A stretch of DNA of 57,817 bases from an uncultured Haliea sp. (lineage in GTDB: Bacteria > Pseudomonadota > Gammaproteobacteria > Pseudomonadales > Halieaceae): assembly GCA_947258585.1 (NCBI GenBank), contig CAMYIZ010000073.1, positions 1 through 57,817 of the forward strand, given 5' to 3'. The translations under genes were made by a program, and so were the position numbers. Every line of letters begins with the position of its first letter. The stretch's first letter is position 1. The notes beneath the pieces were generated by a model, which ran no database searches, was not told the DNA's origin, and worked only from the letters and a program-made list of their open reading frames with translations. Below, in pieces: positions 32,142 to 41,744 of the stretch.

Positions 32142-34487
32142 ATGCGCCACTATTCATCCCTGTCCCTGCTGGCCTCGTCCATTGCTCTCGTGATCAGCGC
32201 TGCCGCCACCGGGCAGGAAGTCCAGCGCAGCGCGGCGCTGGAGGAGATCATCGTTACGGCGCAAAAACGCGAGCAGAACTTGCAGAGCGTGCCTATCGCG
32301 GTGACTGCCCTCAACGCCCAGACCCTGAATATGTTCCGGGTCACCAATACGGAGGACCTGAGCAACCTGGCGCCGAACCTGAACGTCCAGAACCAGGGCC
32401 GGGGCACCGTTCCCCAGATCAATATTCGCGGTGTTTCCTCCGGCGTATCCGCCGCCGAAGTGGACCCCAAGATCGCCACCTACCTGGATGGCGTATATAT
32501 CGGGCGTACCATCGGCTCCATTTTTGACATGGCGGATATTGAGCGGGTGGAAGTGTTGCGTGGTCCCCAGGGCACGCTGTTCGGGCGCAACGCGACAGGC
32601 GGCGCCATCAGTATCACTACCGCGGCGCCAACCGGCGAATTTGGGCTTTCCCAGGACGTGTCCGTTGGCAACTTTAACGCCCAGCGCTTCCGTACCATCC
32701 TGAACCTGCCCTCGACAGGCCCTCTCAGTGTCAAGCTCAGCTACCTGTACGACAAGAACGATGGCTATTCCGATAACCTGATTGCCGGGCGCACGCTGGA
32801 CCTGCGCCTGCGCAACCCGGACATGGGCGTAGTGACTTACGCAGAGAATCTGGGCAGCAAGAACGTTGAAGCCTTCATGCTGGCGGCGAACCTTGATTTC
32901 GACGCAGTGTCCGTGGACTACCGCTTTGACTACACCGACAGCATCACCGTTGGTGCGCCGGTTCAGCAGTTGGGCATTATCGGCGCTACGGCGCCCCTGG
33001 TGGGCGGCATCAACCAGTTCCAGCCTCTCTATGGCGGTATTACCAACCTGAGCACCACGCCGCTGCGAGATGTCGCGGCCGCCACCAGTGCCGAGCCCCT
33101 GCTGATCCAGGGCCACAACATTACCCTGAACTGGGAGATCAATGACAAGCTGAGCCTGAAAAGCATCACCGCCTATCGGGAGATGAACCAGCGCCCCGCC
33201 ATCTATGACCTCGGCGCCACCGGTGGCTGGAAGTTCACCGCCGCCCAACTCGGCGCGCTGTTCCAGGGCGACGTCGGCGGTATCCTGGCCAATCCCCCGG
33301 GCCCCAACGACTACCTGTTCACCCTGCTTACCGCCCGGGCGCTGGAGCAGGAACAGTTCAGTGAGGAGCTGCAGCTGACCTGGGCGACGGACCGCTACAC
33401 GCTTGTTGGTGGCGTATTCTATTTCCAGGAGGAAGCCGAAGCGCGCAATGTACTGGGGGTCTTGCAGCCGGTTGCCAACGGTGTCGTGATACCGACGCCG
33501 TTTGATGCGGTGTTCGGCAGCGGGGTCAATTCAACCGATACCGACAACAGTTCCTGGGCGGTCTTCGCCGAGGGTACCCTGCACGCCACGGAGAAGCTGG
33601 ACGTTACGCTCGGCATACGTCGCACCGAAGACGACCGTGAGATCGATCTGGTCGATATCAGTGCGACCTCCGGCGGCGGCAATCTGGCGGAGGGGGTGTA
33701 CAAGCTCAGCTACGGCGAGACCAATTACAATGTAGTGCTCAGTTACAACTGGGCCGACGACGTGATGTCCTATGCGAAAGTCAGTACCGGGTTTGTCGCC
33801 GGCGGCATCCTCAATGGCATTTCCTATGAACCCGAGTCGATCACCAACTATGAGCTGGGGGTCAAGTCACAGTTCCTGGAAAATCGCCTGCGGCTGAATG
33901 CGGCGGCCTTCTTCATGGATTACGAAGACCTGCAGGTACAGCTCTTCGAGGACGGCAAGCAGAGCTTCGAGAATGCCGGCAAAGTGGAGATCACAGGCGT
34001 CGAGATCGAGATGGACGCCATTCTCGGCGCCGGTCTGACCCTGAGCACGACACTCGGCGCCTACGATTACGAGTACAAGGAGTACATTCGCAACGGCGTC
34101 AATGTTGCCGACGATGTGCGGCCGATCAGGGCACCGGATTTCAACGCCAGAATCTCCCTGCAATACGATTTTGGCCGGCAGCTGCTGGGCGGTGCGCCGT
34201 TCATGCGCCTGGACAGCCGTTACCTGGCGGATGGCGAGAACACCGCCTTTGCCAGCGGTTTCCCGGAAGCGGACCGTCTTTCCCAGCGCGATGCCTACTG
34301 GCTGTTGAACGCGCGTGCCGGACTGATGGAAATCCCCATGGGCACGGCCGTCAGCAGTGTGTCGTTCTGGGTCAAGAACCTGCTGGATGAAGACGATATC
34401 AATGTCTTTGGCAACGAAGTCATCAACATGACTGCCCAGTACAGTGTGCCGCGCAGCTATGGCATAGACTTCAATATCACCTTCTGA
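32142..34487 (+). CDS. TonB-dependent receptor of the peptide cluster (left flank)
   Basis: The 781-residue outer-membrane receptor has a signal peptide (ending ISAAATGQE), a TonB box region LEEIIVTAQKREQNLQSVPIAV, a plug with VEVLRGPQGTLFGRNATGGAI and a barrel ending in GIDFNITF. These signatures are typical of the large IVTAQKR receptor class of Sphingomonads and marine gammaproteobacteria. A terminator follows at 34524-34547 and a convergent AraC gene comes next. Location and class suggest uptake of the substrate of the hydrolase cluster, perhaps a peptide; the ligand is unknown. Confidence 0.88.
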   Translation: MRHYSSLSLLASSIALVISAAATGQEVQRSAALEEIIVTAQKREQNLQSVPIAVTALNAQTLNMFRVTNTEDLSNLAPNLNVQNQGRGTVPQINIRGVSSGVSAAEVDPKIATYLDGVYIGRTIGSIFDMADIERVEVLRGPQGTLFGRNATGGAISITTAAPTGEFGLSQDVSVGNFNAQRFRTILNLPSTGPLSVKLSYLYDKNDGYSDNLIAGRTLDLRLRNPDMGVVTYAENLGSKNVEAFMLAANLDFDAVSVDYRFDYTDSITVGAPVQQLGIIGATAPLVGGINQFQPLYGGITNLSTTPLRDVAAATSAEPLLIQGHNITLNWEINDKLSLKSITAYREMNQRPAIYDLGATGGWKFTAAQLGALFQGDVGGILANPPGPNDYLFTLLTARALEQEQFSEELQLTWATDRYTLVGGVFYFQEEAEARNVLGVLQPVANGVVIPTPFDAVFGSGVNSTDTDNSSWAVFAEGTLHATEKLDVTLGIRRTEDDREIDLVDISATSGGGNLAEGVYKLSYGETNYNVVLSYNWADDVMSYAKVSTGFVAGGILNGISYEPESITNYELGVKSQFLENRLRLNAAAFFMDYEDLQVQLFEDGKQSFENAGKVEITGVEIEMDAILGAGLTLSTTLGAYDYEYKEYIRNGVNVADDVRPIRAPDFNARISLQYDFGRQLLGGAPFMRLDSRYLADGENTAFASGFPEADRLSQRDAYWLLNARAGLMEIPMGTAVSSVSFWVKNLLDEDDINVFGNEVINMTAQYSVPRSYGIDFNITF

Positions 34488-34523
34488 TCGCAGTCCGGCG
34501 CACAGGATAAACGCGAACCCTAA

Positions 34524-34547
34524 AAAAGCCCCTCTGGAGGGGCTTTT
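34524..34547. terminator. Bidirectional terminator between receptor and araC gene
   Basis: AAAAGCCCCTC and GAGGGGCTTTT pair around a short loop, with A and T runs on the two outer sides. It separates two convergent genes and can act in both directions. Confidence 0.85.
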
Positions 34548-34555
34548 CAGGCGTT

Positions 34556-35557
34556 CTAGTGCGCCAGATCCTGGCTGGGTGCGCAGCCGTAAAACTGTTT
34601 GTAGGCGCGGCTGAAGCTGGACTGGTTCTGAAAGCCGACATCGAGGGCGACCTCCAGCACGGAGAGGCGGCCCTGTTGCAGCAGCGTCCGCGCGCGTTGC
34701 ATTCGCAGCTGCTGGCAGTACTCATAGACGCCACTGCCAAACAGGGCCTTGAAGCCCAGGGAAAGTTTATTCCGGTTCATGCCGATATGCCGGCTCATGT
34801 CGGCAAGGGACAGCGGTGAGGCGTAGCTGGTGGCGAGCTCGTCACGCACCCGGTGCAGCAGCCGGATATCATAGTCGCTCAGGCGCAGGCGCCGGGGGTC
34901 GGGTTCGTCCACGAGGGTCATGGCTTCGATGGCCAGGCACAGGAGTTCCAGCGACTTCACCTTGGCGAAGGTCTGCTGCAGCTTGCCTTCGTAGCGTGAC
35001 TGGGTCAGCTCACGTGCGGCGCTGAGCATGCCGGCGGTGAGGGGCTGGGTCCTGCTGAAATAGTGCGCCTGCTCACCGCGGAGCATCGCCTGAATGGTAT
35101 CGGGAAGCCGCTGCTCGTCCACGCCAAACTGGTCCAGAAGGAACTGTGGCCTGGCGACGATGTTCACGTAGCTGATGTTGCAATCTGCGGCATAGCACTT
35201 GGCCACACGGATGGCGTCGGTATTGGCACACATGCTGAACCGCGGGCCGGAAAACTGCATCTGGCCGTAGCCATCAACGACGGTGGTATGTTCCCCGTCC
35301 AGGGCGAACTGAAAGCCGACCCAGTCCTCGGCAATGCATCTGTCCCAGTAGGGCGTTTTCAGCTGGCCGCTGATAATCTGCACCAGGCACTGGTCGCTGA
35401 TCGGGATGTAGGTGACAAACCCCTGTGACTTTCCTCTCAGGAACAGTGATTCCAGGCTCTGGCGGGCATAGACGGGGGGCGTGGCCTCGATGATCTGGCT
35501 GTTGGAAGGCCATTCTCCCGGCGGTATGGAGACCGTTGGCGTATGGAATGCACTCAT
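34556..35557 (-). CDS. AraC/XylS-family transcriptional regulator
   Basis: The 333-residue protein has an AraC-binding-like N-terminal part and a C-terminal AraC DNA-binding domain with two HTH motifs: LSLADMSRHIGMNRNKLSLGFKALFG, then LSVLEVALDVGFQNQSSFSRAYKQFYG. The middle region resembles PchR-like and other non-sugar AraC members. The ATG at 35557 is preferred over 35602. It is divergent from the hydrolase gene at 35807 with about 250 bp of promoter DNA between them. It likely controls the rightward peptide cluster and perhaps the left receptor. The inducer is unknown. Confidence 0.85.
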   Translation of the reverse strand: MSAFHTPTVSIPPGEWPSNSQIIEATPPVYARQSLESLFLRGKSQGFVTYIPISDQCLVQIISGQLKTPYWDRCIAEDWVGFQFALDGEHTTVVDGYGQMQFSGPRFSMCANTDAIRVAKCYAADCNISYVNIVARPQFLLDQFGVDEQRLPDTIQAMLRGEQAHYFSRTQPLTAGMLSAARELTQSRYEGKLQQTFAKVKSLELLCLAIEAMTLVDEPDPRRLRLSDYDIRLLHRVRDELATSYASPLSLADMSRHIGMNRNKLSLGFKALFGSGVYEYCQQLRMQRARTLLQQGRLSVLEVALDVGFQNQSSFSRAYKQFYGCAPSQDLAH

Positions 35558-35806
35558 GGTTGCTACCATTCGTTGGCGTCGCACCGCTAAACTATTACGC
35601 AAAACCGCAGCAAAATCCAGTAAATGCCCCGGGGCGGGGCGCCGGATTTACCTCTGCGTGACAGTGTGCAACAAGATTGTGACGTCCGGCTAAATGTTTT
35701 GCGGACACGGATGACAAGCTGGGTCACTTTATCTCCTGCCACCAGAGAGGGAGCTCCTACCGATGCACAGGTATGCCATTGTCGCACCGCCCCGTGGGGG
35801 TTCGCG

Positions 35807-37096
35807 ATGAAACTGCGGCTGATGGTGTTGCTGCAAAAGCTGCTGCTGCCGCTGGTGCGTCTGGCGGTGCGCGTGGCGCCGGAGGCCTTCTTTCCGGTGC
35901 CCCGGTTTGCGCGCCCCTCGGGACGTTATCCGGTGGGGGTCCGAGATATCCAGTGTGGCGACAGCTCGCGCAGGCTGATGGCGCGAATCTGGTATCCCGC
36001 CGGGTCGGTTGCGGGCCTGGAGCGGCGCGCCTATTTCGCGACGAACGAATACCCGGTAATGGAAGCCGGCCTGATGCAGGCCCTGGGCTACAACCGGTCG
36101 ATGGTCAGGCGCCTTGCTGCCATTGAAACCTGGTCCCATGAGGGCGCGGCGCCGCTTGAGGCCGGCGAGGGCGAGCTGCCCGTAGTGCTTTTTTCCCACG
36201 GCTTCGGGTGCCTGGTGACGAGCAATACCCAGCTTTGCGAGGAACTGGCCAGCCACGGCTATCTGGTCGTATCCCTGGCGCACCCTGGCTCAACCGCGGC
36301 CTTGTGCTATCCCGATGGCAGTGGCGCGGTGCTGGCAGAGGACTGCCTGCGGACCATTGCCCGCCCGGGTTTGCTGGATCTCGCCATGGGCGTTCTGGGT
36401 GCGGGTAGCCCTGAGGAACGCAAGCGGGCGACCCTGGGCTGGTCCAGCGATGCCGGGATGAAGGCGTTGAGCGATACCTGGGTCAGCGACTCCCGGCGCT
36501 GCCTCGATGATCTCAGCGCCGGCGCCTGTGAGCCACCCTGCGAGGATCTCGTGGCGGTAGCCAATTTCAGCCGGGTTGGGGCCTGTGGCATGTCCTTCGG
36601 TGGCTCGGTCAGCGCCACCCTGGCGCAGGAGGATGGCCGCGTGGCGGCGGTGATAAACCTTGATGGGGGCCAGGTTGATACTGCGCTGGTGAACGCCCCA
36701 AGCCGGGTACCGCTGCTGATGTTGCACTCCAATGCCCTGCCGATGGCGGAACAGGGGGGGTTCAACGATTTTCACTACGAACCGCATCGTGTCGCCGGCC
36801 AGACGCCGGGGGTGGAGCGGGCGCTGGTGGATGGCTCGGCCCACATGGATTTCACCGATTCCACGGTGTTCCGGGGGCGCCTGTTGCGTTGGCTGTCGGG
36901 CCTCGGCACCATCTCGGGGGAGCGCATGGTAGCGCTCACTTCGGCTGCCTGCGTCGCCTTCCTCGACCGCCATCTTCGCGGGCGGGGCGCGGACCAGCAC
37001 GGGGGGGTCCTGCCGGGGCTGAGCCGGCAGTGGCAGGAAATCCGGATTCTGGACCTGTCGCGCGTGCGCAACGCGTCCCGGTCTCTGGGGGACTGA
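35807..37096 (+). CDS. Alpha/beta hydrolase, PAF-acetylhydrolase-like
   Basis: The 429-residue product resembles the platelet-activating factor acetylhydrolase group: GVRDIQCGDSSRRLMARIWYPA near the start, oxyanion region LPVVLFSHGFGCLV, nucleophile elbow GMSFGGS and a late His in GSAHMDFTD. The first about 30 residues are hydrophobic and could be a membrane anchor or signal. The ATG at 35807 is the first one before the hydrophobic start. The gene leads a rightward run with the MFS transporter, hydrolases and peptidases. It could hydrolyse an ester or amide of the substrate, or have a lipase-like role; this is inferred. Confidence 0.75.
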   Translation: MKLRLMVLLQKLLLPLVRLAVRVAPEAFFPVPRFARPSGRYPVGVRDIQCGDSSRRLMARIWYPAGSVAGLERRAYFATNEYPVMEAGLMQALGYNRSMVRRLAAIETWSHEGAAPLEAGEGELPVVLFSHGFGCLVTSNTQLCEELASHGYLVVSLAHPGSTAALCYPDGSGAVLAEDCLRTIARPGLLDLAMGVLGAGSPEERKRATLGWSSDAGMKALSDTWVSDSRRCLDDLSAGACEPPCEDLVAVANFSRVGACGMSFGGSVSATLAQEDGRVAAVINLDGGQVDTALVNAPSRVPLLMLHSNALPMAEQGGFNDFHYEPHRVAGQTPGVERALVDGSAHMDFTDSTVFRGRLLRWLSGLGTISGERMVALTSAACVAFLDRHLRGRGADQHGGVLPGLSRQWQEIRILDLSRVRNASRSLGD

Positions 37097-37195
37097 TGAG
37101 GTCCATTGTGCGGTATCCCGATCCGGAGGGCGTCGCAGGGAGCGCTCGGGCGAGATCCGGCAGAGTAGCGACGAGAAGCAAGGGAGCCCTGTACC

Positions 37196-38518
37196 ATGAG
37201 TGAATCCAGCGCAGCGATACAGTCTCTGCCTGTCGCACAGGGCCAGGCGGACGAGCAGGCGGGCAGGGCCTATTTGCGCTACGCGCTGACCCTGCTGGTC
37301 CTGGTGTCCGTTTTCAATGCGATCGACCGCTCGATCCTGGTGGCTTTGCTTGAGCCGATCAAGGACGAACTGCAGCTGAGTGACCTGCAGCTGGGTCTGA
37401 TTTCCGGGGTGGCTTTTTCAGTGTTTTACGCGACTCTCGGCATTCCCTTTGCGCGCTGGGCGGATCTCGGCAGTCGACCGAAGCTCTTGTCGTTCACGGT
37501 CGGCTTGTGGAGCCTGATGACCGCCCTGGCGGCCGGCGCGCAGAATTTCACCCACCTGTTCCTGACCCGGGTGGGCGTGGGTATCGGCGAAGCCGGCGGC
37601 AATCCGGCGGCATTGTCGCTGTTGAGCGAATTGTTCCGGATCCGCAAGGGCGGGGTGGCCACTGCGCTGTTCCTGGTGGGAGCCAGCATCGGTGGTGTGG
37701 TCGGTATGTGGGGCGGGGCGGCGCTCGCCTCCGTCTGGGGCTGGCGGATTGCGTTCCTGGTCATGGGCATACCGGGGATATTTCTCGCCGTGTTGATCAG
37801 GTTCACCTTGCGCGAGCCGCGCCAGCACTGCCGCCTGCCATCGTTCTCGGAGGCCTTTGGCAGGGACCTGCTCCGCACCGCCAAAACCCTGTTCGTACGC
37901 CCCAGTTTCTTTCACTGCATCGTCGGTTTCACCGTATTCGGCCTTTTTGGCCAGGGCAGCACACAGTGGAGCATCAGCTACCTCGTGCGGACCTTCGAGT
38001 TGCCACTGGACGAGATCGCGGGGATATTCAGCATCGCGGTCGGCGGTGCCACGATCATCGGCACCCTGCTGGGTGGCTACGTGGCAAACTTTATCGGCGC
38101 CCGCAACGCCCGCGGCTACCTGCTGTTTCCCTGCGCGATGATTCTGCTCAACGTACCGATCTACATTCTGGTGTACACCCTGAACTCGGTCTACATGGTG
38201 GTGGCGATGAGCGCCTTGTCAGGGCTGTTCCTCGGCCTGATGACGCCCTGCATCTTCGCGTGTATCTTCGGGATCTGCGGGGTAGAGCATCGCGCCATGG
38301 GGCTGGCTCTGCTGGGCATGTTTTCCGCACTGATCGGAGGGGGTGTCGGCCCTCTGTTGATCGGTGGTTTGAGTGACCTTATCTACCCGTTCTTCGAGCA
38401 GCACTCGCTGCGGATGGCACTGCTGATGAGTGTGGTGTTCCTGCCGCTATCCGTGCTGTTTTTCTTCCGCGCATCGCTGACCCTCGCGGCGGACTTCCAC
38501 GACCCGGCTGACCACTGA
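37196..38518 (+). CDS. MFS transporter, Spinster-like
   Basis: The 440-residue protein has twelve membrane helices and the Spinster pattern: VLVSVFNAIDRSILVALLEPIKDELQLSDLQLGLISGVAFSVFYATLGIPFARWAD, with FNAIDRS and GEAGGNPAALSLLSE. A start codon lies 6-10 bases after GGAGCC. The position between the hydrolase and the MlrB-like genes fits a permease, comparable to MlrD in microcystin clusters, though MlrD belongs to another transporter family. It probably carries an amphipathic organic molecule or peptide fragment; the direction of transport is unknown. Confidence 0.85.
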   Translation: MSESSAAIQSLPVAQGQADEQAGRAYLRYALTLLVLVSVFNAIDRSILVALLEPIKDELQLSDLQLGLISGVAFSVFYATLGIPFARWADLGSRPKLLSFTVGLWSLMTALAAGAQNFTHLFLTRVGVGIGEAGGNPAALSLLSELFRIRKGGVATALFLVGASIGGVVGMWGGAALASVWGWRIAFLVMGIPGIFLAVLIRFTLREPRQHCRLPSFSEAFGRDLLRTAKTLFVRPSFFHCIVGFTVFGLFGQGSTQWSISYLVRTFELPLDEIAGIFSIAVGGATIIGTLLGGYVANFIGARNARGYLLFPCAMILLNVPIYILVYTLNSVYMVVAMSALSGLFLGLMTPCIFACIFGICGVEHRAMGLALLGMFSALIGGGVGPLLIGGLSDLIYPFFEQHSLRMALLMSVVFLPLSVLFFFRASLTLAADFHDPADH

Positions 38519-38684
38519 CCGCGCTTGCAGGCGACCCATTGGTGTCCGACCCTTTGCCGCTGAACGGTAGCGCCCCGAACGAACCGCCCGTTACCGAGAG
38601 TGACTTGCCGCTAAAACTCCGTGACGATATGCAGCACCCGCACTGAACAGCTCTGCCATGCTTCTCCACATCGTCCGCTGAAGT

Positions 38685-40091
38685 GTGGCAAACATGGAAC
38701 AGACTCAGGCAAGTTATCTGCAGGCAACTCTCGATGAGCTACGACACAGGCACGGCGTTGTCGGTGCCTCCCTGGCCATTCTCCACGAGGGCGGGCTGGA
38801 GACAGCGGTCAGTGGCGTGCTCAATCGTGAAACCCTCGTCCCGGTTACCGCCGACTCGCTGTTTCAGGTCGGGTCGATCACCAAGGTTTTTACCGCGACC
38901 CTGGTCATGCAGCTGGTCGACGAGGGTCTCGTAGACCTGGACCAGACGGTGCAAACCTACCTTCCGCAACTGTGCACCTCGCAGGCAGCGGCATGCCGGC
39001 AGGTGACGGTCCGTCAGTTGCTGTGTCACACCAGCGGCCTGGAGGGTGATTTCTTCCCCGAGGATGACCCTTTCGGGCCGTCCATCGCCGGCTTTGTCGA
39101 GCGCTGCCGGCTATTGCCGCAGCTGCACCCCGTGGGAGAGCGTTTCTCCTACTGCAACAGCGGCTACACCATCGTTGGGCGGTTGCTCGAAGTGGTGACC
39201 GGGCGCCCCTGGGCTGGGCTGATGCGGGAGCGGATACTCGAGCCGCTGGGCCTGCAGCAAGTGCTGGTGGATCCGGCGGATGCCCTCCGCTTTCGCGTGG
39301 CCATGGGTCACCTGAAAGGAGAAGGCGAGGACGCTGCTCACTGTCTGGCCCCCAAGTGCTACCTGCCCCTGAGCCACGCGCCCGCGGGCACCGTACTGTC
39401 GATGTCGGCAACAGACCTTCTCGGTTTCGCGCGCGCCCATATGGACGGCTGTTCGGACCGGGCGGATACGCTGCTGTCGGCTGTCTCCCGGGATGCGATG
39501 CAACAGCCCCAAGTCGCCGTGCCGCGCCACTCTCCGCCTGCCATGACCCACTGGGGTCTGGGCTGGATCGTGGGCAGCTGCAACGGTGAAACCGTGGTCA
39601 GCCATTACGGCGGTACCTTGGGTCAATTCGGGTATCTGCGGTGTTTTCCCCGCCGGGGACTGGCGCTCGCTGTCCTGACCAATAGTGACAGCATGGGTAT
39701 GTACGAGGAACTCGAAGCCGAGCTCTTGTCCGGTATTGCCGGAATTACCCTGCCTCGCGACGCAAGTAGCGAGGAGTCCGCTGGACCTGCGGATCGCTTT
39801 GTCGGTTGTTACCAGAACATGGCGCAGCGGATCGAGGTTGTTGTCGGCGACGGCGGCCTGGTCGCTCGCCGCTCTGAGCTTGCGCAGCCGGATACTGTTG
39901 TTGCAAGCCGGTTGGCCCCGATCGACAGCGACTGCTTTGCCGCGCGTTGGCCGCGCAGCAGCACGCAGCAGACCATCGCCTTTCTCGACCAGGATTCGGC
40001 TGGACGGGCGCGCTATCTGTCTATCGGTTTTCGCCTGCTGCGGCGGGTGGCGAACGGGGACTCCCGCGCTGCCTCGCAGGGGGCCGGGTGA
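38685..40091 (+). CDS. Beta-lactamase-family serine hydrolase, MlrB-like (copy 1)
   Basis: The 468-residue protein belongs to the class C beta-lactamase/MlrB/esterase superfamily. The catalytic tetrad motifs are S64-I-T-K67 (VGSITKVFTATLV), Y156-C-N158 and a late HYGGTLG that replaces the KTG motif. It has a C-terminal domain of about 100 residues and no signal peptide. A shared block with copy 2, VTVRQLLCHTSGLEGDFFPED, shows that the two are close paralogs. The start may be GTG 38685 or ATG 38694. In mlr clusters the homologous enzyme opens a linearised cyclic peptide; here an amidase or peptidase role on a peptide substrate is inferred. Confidence 0.82.
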   Translation: MANMEQTQASYLQATLDELRHRHGVVGASLAILHEGGLETAVSGVLNRETLVPVTADSLFQVGSITKVFTATLVMQLVDEGLVDLDQTVQTYLPQLCTSQAAACRQVTVRQLLCHTSGLEGDFFPEDDPFGPSIAGFVERCRLLPQLHPVGERFSYCNSGYTIVGRLLEVVTGRPWAGLMRERILEPLGLQQVLVDPADALRFRVAMGHLKGEGEDAAHCLAPKCYLPLSHAPAGTVLSMSATDLLGFARAHMDGCSDRADTLLSAVSRDAMQQPQVAVPRHSPPAMTHWGLGWIVGSCNGETVVSHYGGTLGQFGYLRCFPRRGLALAVLTNSDSMGMYEELEAELLSGIAGITLPRDASSEESAGPADRFVGCYQNMAQRIEVVVGDGGLVARRSELAQPDTVVASRLAPIDSDCFAARWPRSSTQQTIAFLDQDSAGRARYLSIGFRLLRRVANGDSRAASQGAG

Positions 40092-40218
40092 CGCCCTTTG
40101 CACATCATCAATCCAGGGCCATGGAAGCAAGTCCCGCCATGAACGCCTGGAGCAGCGTGCGGGTGCGCGGTCGGCTGTGCCGTCGCTGTAGAAACCCCGG
40201 GTCAAGGATATTCAAGCC

Positions 40219-41697
40219 ATGCACATGTTCGCCGCGGCATTCAATACCGAAACCAATACCTTCTCGCCCTTCCCCACCGGTGAGCGTCATTTCAGGCTGT
40301 GTCACCGCGAGGACTTCCTCGCGGATCCCGCCCGAATTCATGGCCTGGGCTGCCTGACAACCTGGCAGCAGCTGTGTCTTGAACAGGGGCACCAGCTAAC
40401 GCTGAGCCTGAGCGCCTTCGCCGAGCCTTCCGGTCGCATTGTGCGCAGGGTCTATGAAAAGCTTCGCGATGAAATCCTCGCTGACCTGCGGTCGGCGGGG
40501 AATGTCGACGTGGTGTTGCTTGACCTGCACGGGGCCATGGCCGCGGAGGGTTACGACGACTGCGAGGGCGACCTGATCAGTCGCATCCGGCAATGCGTTG
40601 GCCCGGCAGTGGTGATCGCGGTGGAGCTGGATCTGCACTGCCATTTCAGCGCGGCGATGCTGGAGCACGCCGACCTGATGATCTGTTATAAGGAATATCC
40701 GCACATTGATATCAATGATCGGGCGGTGGAACTGTTTAATCTGGCAGTCAGGACCCGGGCGCGAGAGATACGTCCAACCATGGCCCTGTTCGATTGCAAA
40801 ATGATCGGGATGTACCCCACATCCGGTGGACCGATGCACGATTTTGTCCAGCGCATGGTCGATCATGAGGCCCAGGAAGGCGTACTGTCGGTGTCTCTCG
40901 GGCACGGCTTTCCCTGGGGAGATGTGGCGGATGCCGGCAGCCAGCTGCTGGTGGTAACAGACGACGCTGCGGAGCTGGCAGCAGAGCTGGCACGAGAACT
41001 GGGGCTGGCGTTCTTTGCCCTCAGGGGCACGGTGGAGTTTGCCTCCCTGCCGCTGGAAGAAGCGATGTCGAAAGCGCTGGCCAGCCCGCACAGACCGGTG
41101 GTAGTTGCGGACCAGGCTGATAATCCTGGTGGCGGCGCGCCGTCGGATTCCACCCATGCCTTGCGCTGGCTGCTGGCACACAAGGTGGCCCCCGCCGCGG
41201 TTGCCGTCCTCTACGATCCCGAAGTGGTGAAGCTCGCCATGACCGCGGGCGAAGGGGCGAGGCTCCGGGTGCGACTTGGGGGCAAGATGAGTGCGGAGTC
41301 CGGCGATCCCCTGGACCTGACCACTGTCGTCGTGGCGCTGGCCGGGAACCATCAGCATTGTTTCCCGCAGCGACAGGGAGAGGACTACGTGTTCTCCCTC
41401 GGTGATACGGCTGTGCTACGCTGCGAGGGCATCGACATTGTCGTCAGCAGTGAACGCGGGCAATGCTTCTCGCCCTGCATCCTGTCTGACTTCGGGCTCG
41501 ATCCGCTGCGCTACAAGGTGATCGTGCCGAAATCAACCCAGCACTTCCACGGCGCTTTCGCGCCTATCGCGGCTGAGATTATCTATATGGCCGCGCCCGG
41601 AGCGATCGCCCCGATCATGCAGCAGATTCCCTTTGTGCGGGTCGATACCGCGGACAAGTACCCGTGGAATGACTCGCCGCATGGGCCACTTGGCTGA
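40219..41697 (+). CDS. M81 family metallopeptidase, MlrC-like
   Basis: The 492-residue protein has the two MlrC domains. The N-terminal part shows AAAFNTETNTFSPFPT, VDVVLLDLHGAMAAEGYDDCEGDL and VELDLHCHFSAAM with the metal ligands H and D. The C-terminal part shows VVADQADNPGGGAPSDSTHALRWLL. These are the M81 signatures (a DLHGAM block and a D-NPGGG block). MlrC cleaves the linear tetrapeptide in microcystin degradation; other M81 enzymes act on unusual amide bonds. It sits between the two MlrB-like genes. The true substrate here is unknown; length is close to the family norm (about 490-510). Confidence 0.88.
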   Translation: MHMFAAAFNTETNTFSPFPTGERHFRLCHREDFLADPARIHGLGCLTTWQQLCLEQGHQLTLSLSAFAEPSGRIVRRVYEKLRDEILADLRSAGNVDVVLLDLHGAMAAEGYDDCEGDLISRIRQCVGPAVVIAVELDLHCHFSAAMLEHADLMICYKEYPHIDINDRAVELFNLAVRTRAREIRPTMALFDCKMIGMYPTSGGPMHDFVQRMVDHEAQEGVLSVSLGHGFPWGDVADAGSQLLVVTDDAAELAAELARELGLAFFALRGTVEFASLPLEEAMSKALASPHRPVVVADQADNPGGGAPSDSTHALRWLLAHKVAPAAVAVLYDPEVVKLAMTAGEGARLRVRLGGKMSAESGDPLDLTTVVVALAGNHQHCFPQRQGEDYVFSLGDTAVLRCEGIDIVVSSERGQCFSPCILSDFGLDPLRYKVIVPKSTQHFHGAFAPIAAEIIYMAAPGAIAPIMQQIPFVRVDTADKYPWNDSPHGPLG

Positions 41698-41744
41698 TAC
41701 CGAGGCAGGCTGAAATTCCGTTATCACATGGAGGTAACAAACCG